Shown here: one piece after another, positions 35,791 through 47,045 of the stretch
Position numbering within the stretch: position 1 is the stretch's first letter
How the letters are laid out: each line of letters starts with the position of its first letter
Assembly (NCBI GenBank): GCA_963942565.1
Contig: OZ012690.1
Coordinates: 36,928,533-36,992,532 of the forward strand
From: Maea johnstoni
Taxonomy: Eukaryota > Annelida > Polychaeta > Spionida > Magelonidae
Direction: 5' to 3'
DNA: 64,000 bases
Translations under genes and position numbers: made by a program
The notes under the pieces: generated by a model
The model's input: the letters and a program-made list of their open reading frames with translations, nothing else
Told to the model about the DNA's origin: nothing
Databases searched by the model: none

Positions 35791-37076
35791 TTTCCCTCAC
35801 ATCAATATCTCATCATAACTGACAGCAGCACCCTCCAGATACACATAAGGTGATATCAAAACTGAATAGGTGGACAATATAAAATAAGACTGATACCAGT
35901 CCAGTGAATTTCAAACATAAATAAACTGTTTCAAAATTTTCTTTTCCATTTTATTCATGCCCATGGATTATCATATTCTGCTCTAGTAGTTAATTGTGTA
36001 CTGGCATGGAAAACACAGTTTGCAAAGAGGATCATAGACCTTGTGTCATTCAAAAGCTAAATGTGCATTGATGATTACAAAGGGGATTTGATTCTGAATG
36101 TCAGTTGTTGTGAAGAATTGTCATCTTTTCAAATCAATGAGGTACATCTACCCCCTCCAAAAACACATTATATTTATCATCCATGTTCTAAGTCTACATC
36201 TAGGCATAGATGTCTATGTTAGAACAAATCATGATATTAGCCTATGGCTAGGCATGCATTTTTTATGTGTACAAATAATTAAGTGGTTTCTTTCACTTTC
36301 ATGTGTGTGGCCTACAGCTAAGTCGCCATAATCATCATGTTAAAGCGCTTTTTCTTCATCTTTTTGGTTTCGGGTGATAGTAATAACTGCAGGCCAACAA
36401 GCAAGAAGCACTAGAGGAACATTATTGCTCCTGTGCTAAATTATCATCAACCCCAATAAGAGCCTCATCAATGATTCATTCCTCTATCCCTTCACTAATC
36501 GTATTGCCTGATGCCATATTCCTCAAATCCTCGTCATTACTCTCAATTACCCCACAATCCCTGCATGCTGCAGGTAACACAATTAAGCCAGGTAACACAA
36601 ATAAGCCGCCACAGATTTGATGCTGATGATCATGCCAACGCAACCAAAGACTACCTTGTATGGGATCATAGCCTGACAGGTAAGCTCAGGGCGTGTGCTT
36701 TGAATGCCTGCTATTTCCTTAACGATTATCATCATCACAGTTCGTCAATATGAGATGACCGCAGCTTAAGTAAGGATAATAATGGTAGAGCACCCAGAGC
36801 TGTTCCTGTGTTTGTAGATTGCGTGTTTGATGCTGGTGGTTATTAATGGTATGCACTGATAGAACCTCTGTTATAGAACAGGTCACAAAGACCCCTGAGC
36901 ATTTAATAATGCAAACTGATTAATATCATTATGACAATATCAGAATACAATTGCTTGCTTCTAATGCAACAATGTTTCAAAACTCCCCCTCCCAAATGAT
37001 ACTAAATGCACAAAATAATAAAACAATGCATTATTTGATACCCTTAATTATTTATACAATCATTGCAAAAAGGTTG
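35791..37076. other. Non-coding stretch, no gene seen
   Basis: Nothing beyond random short frames. GGTAACACAA(T/A)TAAGCC occurs twice near 36572 and 36590 as a small direct repeat. Confidence 0.55.
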
Positions 37077-37212
37077 CACTAGCTGAGTGGTCTCAGTCGT
37101 TATTACTGACTGCTTTCTGTCCTTCAACACTGCCTGAGTACAAAGCTGGCTCAAGGCATGTGAGAAAGTTGCCAGTGACTTGAGGTTAAGCAATGGTTTT
37201 CCCCAGGCACTC
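37077..37212 (+). mobile_element. SINE copy with tRNA-like head and shared body
   Basis: The head TAGCTGAGTGGTCTCAGTCG resembles a tRNA-Leu/Ser A-box. The body CATGTGAGAAAGTTGCCAGT and GGTTTTCCCCAGGCACTCC matches 15825-15935. The last phrase resembles the conserved core of MetaSINEs. No B-box and no clear tail remain, so it is an old copy. Confidence 0.55.
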
Positions 37213-37569
37213 CAGTTTCTCATACCATGGACAATTTAGCTTCAATATGGCTGTAAATGTAATGATAAATGAAACAATTGTATAAACAGGAAACATGGCA
37301 CAAGTTCTCAATAGCCCATCATCCACAAACATGCTTGATCTTCTCAAAACTCTCCAATAACCTGGCAAGTCTGAGATGCCATCACCATCACACCTGAGCA
37401 AACAACCCAATCGCCATGGCAACTAATTGCAACAATTCACCTTGCACAATGAGTGTGGATGTGCACATTGACAGGCATTATGACACCTCTAATTGCCGCA
37501 CAAAGGCTTAGTGTCTTCCTCCAGGGATAATCAGCCTAATCCTATTGTTGTGGGGGGATAATCCCTGCT

Positions 37570-38290
37570 GGTGATTAGCTGAGCTACCTGTGCTGCTGCA
37601 GAATGCTGGGATGCTGAGGGAGGCTGGGACTGGCAGGTGTGGGGGTCACATGAGCTGGCATGTGTGTGCTGGGACTGCTAGTGGTAGTATGAGTAGTCAA
37701 TCTGATGTAGCAGTCACGGAGGCTGGCAGCAGCAGCAGTATCAGGACAACTAATACCCCTAGCTGTCTTACCTGGCAGGTATGTGTGTATACTAGCACTA
37801 GAAGCAGTAGTTGCTGATGCTATCACCTGGAACAGGTAGATGATATCAGGAACAGTCTATCATAGATTATTCCTGATTTTACCTAATAGCTGTCTCAGCT
37901 CCTCAACTTGCAAGAGTGAGTGGATTTAGTAGGAGTAGTGCACTCCATAGATGCTGACAGGAGCAGTACCAGGACAGGTAATAATACTACCCTGTATGTA
38001 GCTGCTTGTGAGTGGCACTAGCAGTGCTGATGCTAAGGCAGCCAGGATGCTATCAGGACAGGTAGATGATACCTATGAGCTGCTCTGAGTGGCATGTGTA
38101 TTTGGCATTAGAAGTTGTATTTGCAGTACCAGGACAGGTAATAATACCAGGTACGCTGCCTTACCTTAATTGCTGTTGAAACTGGGATTATACCATTAGC
38201 AGCAGCATTACCTGGACAGGAAGCTGATACCAATACCTTACCTGTCAGGTAAGGTATTGGCAGATGTGAGTGGCAAGGAAGGAGACAAGG
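37570..38290 (+). repeat. Degenerate repeat region built on ACCTGG/ACAGGTA words
   Basis: The phrases AGCAGTA(C)CAGGACAGGTA, ATGATA(T/C)CAGG and CACTAG(A)AGCAGT recur irregularly over 700 bp. The pattern suggests a heavily decayed short tandem repeat rather than a gene. Confidence 0.5.
38230..38260. repeat. 31-bp perfect palindrome with one-base centre
   Basis: The arm CCAATACCTTACCTG is followed by T and then its exact inverse CAGGTAAGGTATTGG. Both arms contain the ACCTG word that dominates the surrounding degenerate repeat. Confidence 0.97.
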
Positions 38291-41200
38291 ATGAGGAAGG
38301 TTATTGCAATAATGATGATATTGGTGATGATGTTATAACTTCCTCAAAAGCCACCACTAAGTCAGTTTACACCTGAGTGCCAAGCCAAGCACAGGTAGAA
38401 TACCTGGATTACCCATTACTACCTACCTATACAGCACAACTAAATACCTGGATATGAAATACAAACATCAAAGGATATTTATACCTGGATATTAACATAG
38501 CACTGGATGTGTATTTATTGACAAAAGGATATATATGGTGATTGAACTAGGTAAGAAGTTTTTGCAACATTATATATGTTGATGTCAGTTGGAACCTGTA
38601 AACAAAAAACAATCGCAAAGGAAAATAAGAAAAAAAATCATATTAGCAAAACCGAGATTTATGAATAATATGAAAATAAGACACTCTTCATTAAACATCA
38701 TGATTTTATGTATCATTTTAGGTCACTAAGACTCTTTTGTGACTCAACTTAGCGATGTGACATATGTGTATTTCCTACTATCACAGATAAGGGGGACTAC
38801 TGGGCTGGATATATTACTCTGTAGGAAATATCAGATAACCGCCTATACTACATAGTATATCTATACCATTTCCTGTAGCCACCACTGTGGCTTCTCTTCC
38901 ATGGAAAACAAGGGACTGGATGTGTTCATATCAGAAGGTTTTCCAATTTTGCATTGTCAGATACAAATATTGTATACAAATAGTAACACAACTAGATACA
39001 AATAGTACCAGGAAAATGTGTTAAAAATAGGTGATGAAATCTCAAAGTTGTTGTAAGAGGTTTCAATGCATTTTACATTTGAATCCTGAGATAAGCTGGT
39101 GTATGTGCAACTGTCAAAGGTATTTGGCATATGGTTCAGGTTTAAACGATTGATAGAAAAGCTTTCTTTCTACTTTCAAACATATTTCAAACTTTACAAA
39201 ATAGGTGAAAAAGATCTTTTCAAATTTTTGACATTTCATTTCAACATTTTCATCATTTCATTTCAACAGAAAGAGGCAATACATATACTATTATAGAATA
39301 GATAATCTGCTTTCAAACCCAGTATTCCCAGGTGAGAAGAAAACACATGTGATAGAAATCCTATCATCCACATTCAAACATTTACTGTGTAGGAGCTGAG
39401 GTCTTCAATTAGAGATTCAAACAAGTCCTGTTTGACCAGCAACCCCTGCTACTAATTGACCTTAACTCTCATTACACAATCTAAGTCAGCCAATTTCACT
39501 GTTTCAACAACAATTTGCTTGACAAAGCTTCACGGAAGAAGCTGTACCTGAAAGAGTGGCTAACTCATCAGCATTTTTATTTGCTTAGCATACATTTGAA
39601 TAGAGAGGTAATAGAATGACTAATAAAGAGCAATCAGCCAGCGTGATATATCCACATGTAATTCTTATTTACTATATGCTTAAAAGGAACAATAGGATAT
39701 AATGCTTGCCAGTGACTGATCAATTATGCCCGGGATTGACTAGCACTTAATGCATGTGACATATTCGCCAGTGACTAGTTGTTAGTATGTGCATTCCCAG
39801 GCTGCCTACAGTTTTCCCATAGTTACAAATTAATCTACTGGTTAGTCAAGTCTTAGCCTTTAATCTCTCTAAAATGAGTACAACCCTGAAAGTATTTAAA
39901 GAAAACTGTTTAACCGTCCTAAATTAACAGTTAAGGTCATCTTCTAAAGAATCATAGAGCCTGATGATACTCATCAAAAGGAAATCTATGCATTAATACA
40001 CTTAACATGACAGAAAAGTGGTTATATTCCAAATACCAATCCCCAAGAGTGACAAATCAGAATGACTTTGCAGCTTGTCTCACATTGGGTGAGTGTTGAC
40101 TCTGGTCCTCTACTGACCACCAGCAGCAAGCAGGTCCTTTAATAACCCTCCTTGACATATACAAATATAGAATACCCACAATCCTAATACACCTAAACCT
40201 ACCAATTCCTATTATCATAATATCTTGGGTACTCGCATGCTTTCTAAGAAATCCACATACAGAATTGATTGATTTTTCTGAAAAGTTGTGTGGGTATTTC
40301 AAATAGATGAATGCACCAGATGACCCTATGGAGAAGAGCCTCTTTCGTGTTTATCTTGGTTAGGAGTCTTCATTGCAGGAGGTGAGGAAGTGCTTTCTCA
40401 GATCTACTCAATAACCCTTCTGGTGCTTTGATTGCCCATGGCCAGCCAGTGCAGTTCAGAATAATTTAGTAACCAAGCTCAACACCAGAGTGCAGCACAT
40501 GCTGTTATCAACTGGATGGGTTGAATCATGCAGCATGACCTTAGCCTTAGTTTTGAGACTGGGTGTCCAAAATTGGTACTCACACAACTTTTGGGTATCC
40601 CTTTTTGAAAGAGAGACCACAATACAATCAGATGACAACCACTAACATGTATCTACTTTAATTGAGAATGAGGCAAATAGCACAGTATCCTTACAAATGT
40701 CAAGGCAATCATATTGAGGAGGAAATATTTTTATGAATTTTGCTGGAAATTGATCTCCAAACAAAAGTAGTTTGTTATTCATTAAGATAAATTTCTGAAG
40801 CTGACATATTCAAAATAAGGTCCCTGAGATAGGCAGTATCTTTAAATTTTTTATTAATTTATCATATGTTTCAGGAAATATTGATATTTTTTATTATTAT
40901 TTATGTGAATATTTTAAAGGTGTCATTCTGTATCCAAAACACCCTACTGGCTAAGGCTGTGTATATATAGGCAGTATGTCCCAGAGCTACCCAGGCAGCA
41001 CAATACAGTATGTTGTTGTCATCATCATACCTGTGCTGCACCTGTTCGCCTGGACGAGGAACTGACCCGTGGCAGCCGAGGGAAACACCTGCCACAGGTA
41101 GTAACTCTATCACCCCTGACCCCTACCTACGCAGCCAGACTCACACAGTGGGTGAATTATTGCCTCCTACGACTGCCAGGCCAGCGAGAGACCCCCAGAG

Positions 41201-41598
41201 AAAAGACAGCCCCAGACATTCCCAGGCTCACGTATAAACAAATCCTCGTCTATTTCATCCTTGATGGGAAATTAACACAGGAGCTGACAGTGAATTAAAT
41301 CTGATAATAGGGAAGAGAATATGGCCTATGTACAGCCTTAATGTATATTCAGAGCTCAACAAAAGAGGTAGAACTTAATCTCAAAGAGAAATTAACACAG
41401 CAGCTAGCAATTTGTATCAAATTTGACAGAATTCTGTTTAATAGGAATTGTTTCAAGTAGCATTTTTATAGAATTCTGATGCCTAGGAATTTTGAAAATA
41501 TCATTACAAAAATCCCTAGTTTTATTTTTTTAAAGGGCCTCATCAAACCATTATAAGAAAACACTTTTATTAGGTCCTTCTGATCAGACCTTTACTTT
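38291..41598. other. Non-coding stretch, one GC-richer patch
   Basis: 41020-41235 is GC-richer (CCTGGACGAGG, GCCAGGCCAGCGAG), but no splice-consistent exon is evident. At 40553-40580, GACTGGGTGTCCAAAATTGG resembles, in inverse, the end of repeat family C. Otherwise nothing is seen. Confidence 0.5.
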
Positions 41599-41817
41599 TT
41601 AACACATTTATGCCAGTGGTGCCTTAAATAGGCTTCAATGTTCAGAAAAAGCATTATTAAGAAAAAAAATGGAGCAGAAACACCAGTTAGAACTCAACTG
41701 ACCACTCTCCTTCAAATATTTTACAAAATAATGCTTTGTTCCTGAATTAATTTCAGAAGGAAAGTGGATTCACACATAACTAACTGGCAAAGAGAACTCC
41801 AGACATGAATGGGTTAA
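41599..41817. mobile_element. Family A miniature element, copy 6 (219 bp)
   Basis: It starts TTAACACATTTATGCC and ends CCAGACATGAATGGGTTAA, with TTAA on both sides. The interior is AT-rich and non-coding. Confidence 0.7.
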
Positions 41818-44800
41818 AATATGCTCCCGGCCCACTTCCCTCATAGATAATCTTCACACCTTTTTATCTAGCTGAGCTGTGAAAAGATCCTCCCAACTTC
41901 CTTTCAAGATAGCATCTCCCCCATACATCAGCTCCTGGCTCGCTATGGTACCCCTCTACTGCCCTGCCCTGCTCAGAGTGAACATCGAAAATAGTACCTG
42001 CTTCTTTGAAAAATAACTTAAGGTATTTCATCCAAAATATACTAAAAGTAAGTTGTTGGCTAAGATTTCATAAAAAAATCAAAAACATATCACACCCCGT
42101 ATTGCCTATCAATATTATCATACAAATCACAAAATCATACCTTTATCTCTCAGCCCCCCATGAGATTTTCTCTAAAGGTATATTTTTCTCTAAAGGCTAT
42201 AAGAAAAAGGGTACTTCAAATAAGTGGATGACAGTAGGACAGAATTATGGCATTTTTTTACATTGAAAAACAACAACACCTCCCTCCCCTTCCTGCATGC
42301 AAGATATAGAAAGCCAATGGTTGCAGTTATTTTTATTGGGTGTTCAGGTCATATCTTGCTATTCTGGTCTAGTGTACACAATCCTGTAAGCCGAAACCTG
42401 TCATTATAGTGACAGCTCTATCAATTCACCCAGTTCCCAGCATTCTGAAGTATGGAAAGTGTGGTCAGCTAAGAGGTTTTTTGGTACGGTTCACTGCTCT
42501 CACCTCTACTAGAAAGGGATGTGGGGGGTAGGGGTTCCAGGGCAGGGTTGTTGTTTATTTGGGGCAAGCAGTGAGAATGAGGCTATACTATTCACCTCTC
42601 TTTCGCTCCCACCGCTCACTGGAAGATTTTTTCCTTATTTCAATAGTAACTTATATCAACCCCCTTTCTATCCCCTCCCAACCCCGCCCCCCTCCCCCCC
42701 CAAAAAAGTTTATTTCAATTCTGTATGCCTAATGTACTATATAAAACCTTAATGCTTTGAGAATATCTCCCTAATAAAAAACATTTCACAAAATACTTAT
42801 GGTAGAAATGTTAATAACAACATGATCTGTAAGTAATTCTCCTTCATATATTTTTGTGAATTCATGTTCCATTCCCAAGTTATCATCAAGAGTGGCCTAG
42901 ATCCAGACTGTACTTCACAAGGTGAGCTCTGAACATGCACATGTTACATGAGTCTCCTAATCAGAATGCCATGAGGGGCTCCACCTACTATATACTAACT
43001 GCTAACTACATAGCTGCCTGACATGCTGTAGCCTGGGTATTCACGGGAACCACTCTTGCATGAGGTGTATGGGTCTGAGTTGATCGTAGATCTCAGCTTC
43101 TGCACAGAATCGCTGACTTTTCTTTGACACAAGTTGCCCTGCTTAAAATAAGCTGGGAATTACTTGAAAAAGTTTGTCAATCGTACTGAACCTCCAAATA
43201 CTTAAGTAATCTAGAACCAAAGGAAACCTTTCGATAAGGACCTTATGCCAAGATTTAGTTGAATACCTACAGAAATGCTACAGTATTGTATCACCAGTTG
43301 CCTTCCCTAATGATGTGTGCATGTAAATAGTCACAGTGAAGGCATGGAATTAATAGGTTTGGTTGCCAAGGTGTGTATTACCATGACAACCATGTGTAAC
43401 AGCAAAAAAGATTCACCTGAAATGATTTTACCTGTTGATTGCATTCACCTGAGGTACAGGTGGCAGTAGAAGTTGATGAAAACGAAGATATTGATGAGTT
43501 GATGATGATGATTTTATGGAGAGGGGGAAGCTGGGGTTCAGAAAAAATACTTTCACCTCACCTGGGGATTTGAGAAGACACAAACCTCTTCCACCACCCC
43601 AGCCCCTCCCCACCCACAGTATTGATGAAACTTTCCTTCAGGCAAAAATGGCATTCTTTTCTGATTTTGGCTTGAAATTTGATAAGTATCTTTGCACCTA
43701 GTGAGAATGAAGATTAGAATGCTATTTTCTGTTTTCTCTCACTCTAAAGGGAACTTCAGTCAGCCATCTCAATGTTATTTAGGATCTGGCCCTGAAAGTA
43801 TCAAGTTTATACTGTGAGAAGTAGAATGTGAGTGACCAGTGAGCGTAGAAGGTCGTACTGAAGGTCATGATTTCCCCATCATCATAGTAAATGAAGTCAT
43901 TGGAGGAGCACTGTAGTGGCGAGATGGCTCAATTCAGCAAAACTCTATTAGTGTGACGGGAGGGGGAGGGGAACGCCAGGCGCAAAATAGACTCAAACTG
44001 CATTCTGGAGCACTGGTGCCATTCAGGGTATTATACCGCACACACACCCTTAGGCACCCTCGACAAACGGGTACAACCCTCGGGTGAAAAGCCTACGCTG
44101 ACAGAGACACACAGCTCTAGAGTTACTAAGTGAGGTTTCGTCCGAGGACTGTTATTAAAAGGGTTGTTGGGTGCCCGATAAAAGGGTGCCGCAACAGTTT
44201 TATAGGTCAACTTTCACCCTATCTGGAATACCTGCCGGACTATTCAGTGAGGGGAATCAGTGTGTGACCACACATTATACCCACTACAGGGCCATGCCAG
44301 GAAATGATGCTAGCAGAAACATGTATAATAACACTCAAGTAAATAAAACTGAAGATACTGTGCAAGAAATTTTGAATGAATGACTTATGACAATGATTTC
44401 AATCGTAGTTCCCAAAATCAACATTAGGACATATCTTGATCTCTCGAAATTTGATTCTTGATCCTCAAAAATACATCAAATGTTAGAGATAATGAAGCGG
44501 GTATTTTATATAGCATGGTGTGATGAGTGTGCCAGGGTTGACCGCAGGGGGAACCAGCATAGTGTGTGAGGGGTTGGTATCATTAAGACATACCTGGCCC
44601 GCACTAAGTAAAGGGTACGCTAGCAGAGCGGGTACAACTCCCGGTATTTCCTATGTACTGTACATAAGTCTACAGGAACTCAAGGACTACGCATTGTCAT
44701 CGGAAACGTACTGTGGCCAAGCCAAGGATACTCACAGTACTCACAATACATGTTCTAAATAGGCGATTGCTGTCAAAAGCTTACAACGGATACCTCATCT

Positions 44801-45317
44801 GGGGTACCAAACATAAATTACCCAATAGCAACTACTTCATTCTCACTCATCATGGATTACATACACAGAGAACTGGATTAAGTATCTGGAAACAAACAAT
44901 CTTCAAGATGGAGGTAATTTCCATAAATTTGCATATTTGACATTTGACTTCTCACAGTCAAATATGGGTTTGATTTCTTAACTGTCATGCATATGTTTAC
45001 AATAACAGTTGTGAAAAAAGGGTTATTATTGACATGTAATAATTCATACTTCTTTTCAAAAATAAGAACTCAAACATATCAGTGTAGGACACGAATATGG
45101 GTGGGACAACAAAAGGGATTATCAGTTTTCATTATTATGTTAACATACACAGTCAGTGCTCTTGATATTAGGAAATTCTTGCAATGGGTTTTGGGACTTA
45201 TTTAGAAGGTTACCTAGTAATGCCTTTTTGCCATGACTGGACTTGATTTCAAAATCAACATCTACCTCAAACACTGAAAAGTTAATTGTGTCATTTTGAG
45301 CAATTCATCATTAGGAC
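41818..45317. other. Non-coding stretch, no gene seen
   Basis: It includes a C-rich tract at about 42660-42705 and a GAT-rich spot near 43500. A CpG-containing segment at 43960-44200 has no recognisable product. The frames here are short and unrelated to one another. Confidence 0.55.
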
Positions 45318-45334
45318 TTAACCCTCTTTGTGCC

Positions 45335-45845
45335 GAGTGCGAGTATACTCGCACTCAGGACCATGCAACATGTTACCAACTGCGAGAATTCTCGCACCTG
45401 CACGGTTTGCATGACTGCCGATCGAACGCCGCCGCCATGTTGGGTAAATTCTATTAAATCAAGAAGTTATCCAACATGTTTGGCGAAATAACTTGAGAAT
45501 AGGTGAAATAACTATCTTACCTATTCTCACATGTCTTTCTTTGTCAGATTGACAAAGAAAAACATTAATAAAAGTAATTATTCAACAGTGATACTCACTG
45601 AAAACGATATCTTGCGATGTTGACAGCGTTTCGCAACTCGCCGCCGCTACTCAATCGAGTACTTCCGGTTTTGTTTTTCGATCCGAATTCGTTAATCCCT
45701 GACATCCTAAATTCAATAAAGTTGATTTTTAGATTAAATGGATGTCAGGGAATAGAAATATCTTGTTTGTTTTATGAAAAAAATAAGTTTAGTATGAGAA
45801 AAGATCGTTTTAGGACAAGTGCGAAGCAAGACACTTCGCACTTGT
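45335..45845. repeat. Hairpin series, left half of the piggyBac-like element
   Basis: Successive palindromes are: arm GAGTGCGAGTA at 45335-45356 (no loop); arm TGCGAGAA at 45381-45396 (no loop); GAGAATAGGT/ACCTATTCTC at 45495-45528; TTTCTTTGTCA/TGACAAAGAAA at 45536-45560 (3-nt loop); CCCTGACATCC/GGATGTCAGGG at 45697-45750; and ACAAGTGCGAAG/CTTCGCACTTGT at 45815-45845 (7-nt loop). Confidence 0.95.
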
Positions 45846-46091
45846 TTATGAGCGGCCATTTTGAAAATCGGTCTTTTCTGTCGATTTTGCGGTCTCCTCA
45901 CCGCACTTTACGCAATCAAATTAAATACTTCTCATGGTCTGATTGTAATGAACCAAACATTTTCCTAAAGCTGGGAAACAGCTCTATCGAAATATGTTGT
46001 TTTGGAAATAAATTTCATAGCCGTTTTTATGAGAGAGACTTGATAGGTAATAGGTACACTCAAACTGCAAACGAACTTCTAAATCGAATTA

Positions 46092-46419
46092 GCCTATTAG
46101 GCGTAAACAGAGCTTGACAATGTGTGTTGACCATCAAGTTTGAAGCCTTCGAAAAAGGCTATAACTGATGGTACAACACAAAATAAAGACACCATAAGGA
46201 GGATAACAAGGTAGGCAATCGATACATGTTTTTATTTTAATTTCTATTGTAGATTTTTATTGCTATGGGAATCTTAACTCTGAGTTGTTGTGCCTGTGAG
46301 TTAGCGAAATTGGGAGTCACAAAATGGCGGCCACAAATCAAGGTTGCTTTTTGTGTTCAATCGTTGATTTGTGGTGCAAAACATGATCGTTTCTAAATAA
46401 AAATGATATGTATCGATTG
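46092..46419. repeat. Hairpin series, centre of the piggyBac-like element
   Basis: There is a GCCTA-T-TAGGC palindrome at 46092-46102. A compound stem at about 46123-46179 pairs TGTGTTG, ACCATCA and AGCCTT with AAGGCT, TGATGGT and CAACACA. The CAATCGATACAT/ATGTATCGATTG pair (46216-46227 and 46408-46419) encloses CCACAAATCA/TGATTTGTGG (46331-46340 and 46365-46374). Confidence 0.92.
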
Positions 46420-47045
46420 AGGAGGTTTAAATTATAATAGATATGAATGTTTTACGTTTGATATTTTCTATTTTCATTGGTTTATAGCGCTCTAACATTG
46501 AGGAAGTTGATCTTTTAGAATTCTTTTTGATGCGCTGTCAGAATTCGTTTCTAGCCAATATTTACTTGCATTCCCTTTGCTTTAGGATCGCTAAATGACA
46601 AAATAAAACGAAGAAACAATTACTATTTTTTCTATTATGCATCAGTTTTTAATAAGGATTCTGAATATAACATTTTTGAAAAGAAATACTCATGAAAAAC
46701 TTGCGAAATCTAAGGCTAAAGTTGGGTTAATGCAGTTTGAAAACCTGATTTTTCATAAATGATAAATCAAAACCAGCATGTTCTCTACAAAACTTGAGGT
46801 TTACACTGATAAAAATTAATATAAACTATTATAGATATCTACAAAAGAAACATAATTAAAAAGAACAAGAACAGTAGTTTCAGGTAGTATATTTTATTTC
46901 AAATATTTTGATTATAATTTTGCCTTTATGGCAGGATTAAGTTACACCCCACTGACAGCGCCATAGTAATGCAACGTTATTTGTTGCAAAGAATCTATTC
47001 GGCATGAGGGACAAGCCCCTGTCCAGTATAATAGCGCGATAAGGG

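Larger units (their letters stand above)
45322..47045. mobile_element. piggyBac-like hairpin-rich element (1724 bp)
   Basis: It is flanked by TTAA on both sides (45318-45321 and 47046-47049). It begins CCCTCTTTGTGCCGAGTGCG and ends AGCGCGATAAGGG, so both termini read CCCT inward. TTAA duplication with CCC-type ends is the piggyBac signature. The terminal repeats match over only a few bases. The interior is notable for at least ten hairpins between 45335 and 46419. The 166-aa frame at 45617-46117 does not resemble a piggyBac transposase (no DDD-type motif or cysteine-rich C terminus that I can see), so the element is probably non-autonomous. Confidence 0.65.

Noticed and set aside
37077-37130. 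Possible tRNA gene
   Set aside because: Only an A-box-like head is present; there is no B-box, anticodon arm or acceptor stem, so it was called a SINE remnant.
45617-46117. 166-aa frame inside the piggyBac-like element, possible transposase
   Set aside because: I see no DDE/DDD-type motif or zinc-binding tail, and it overlaps several hairpins that constrain the DNA sequence. It is kept only as part of the element description.
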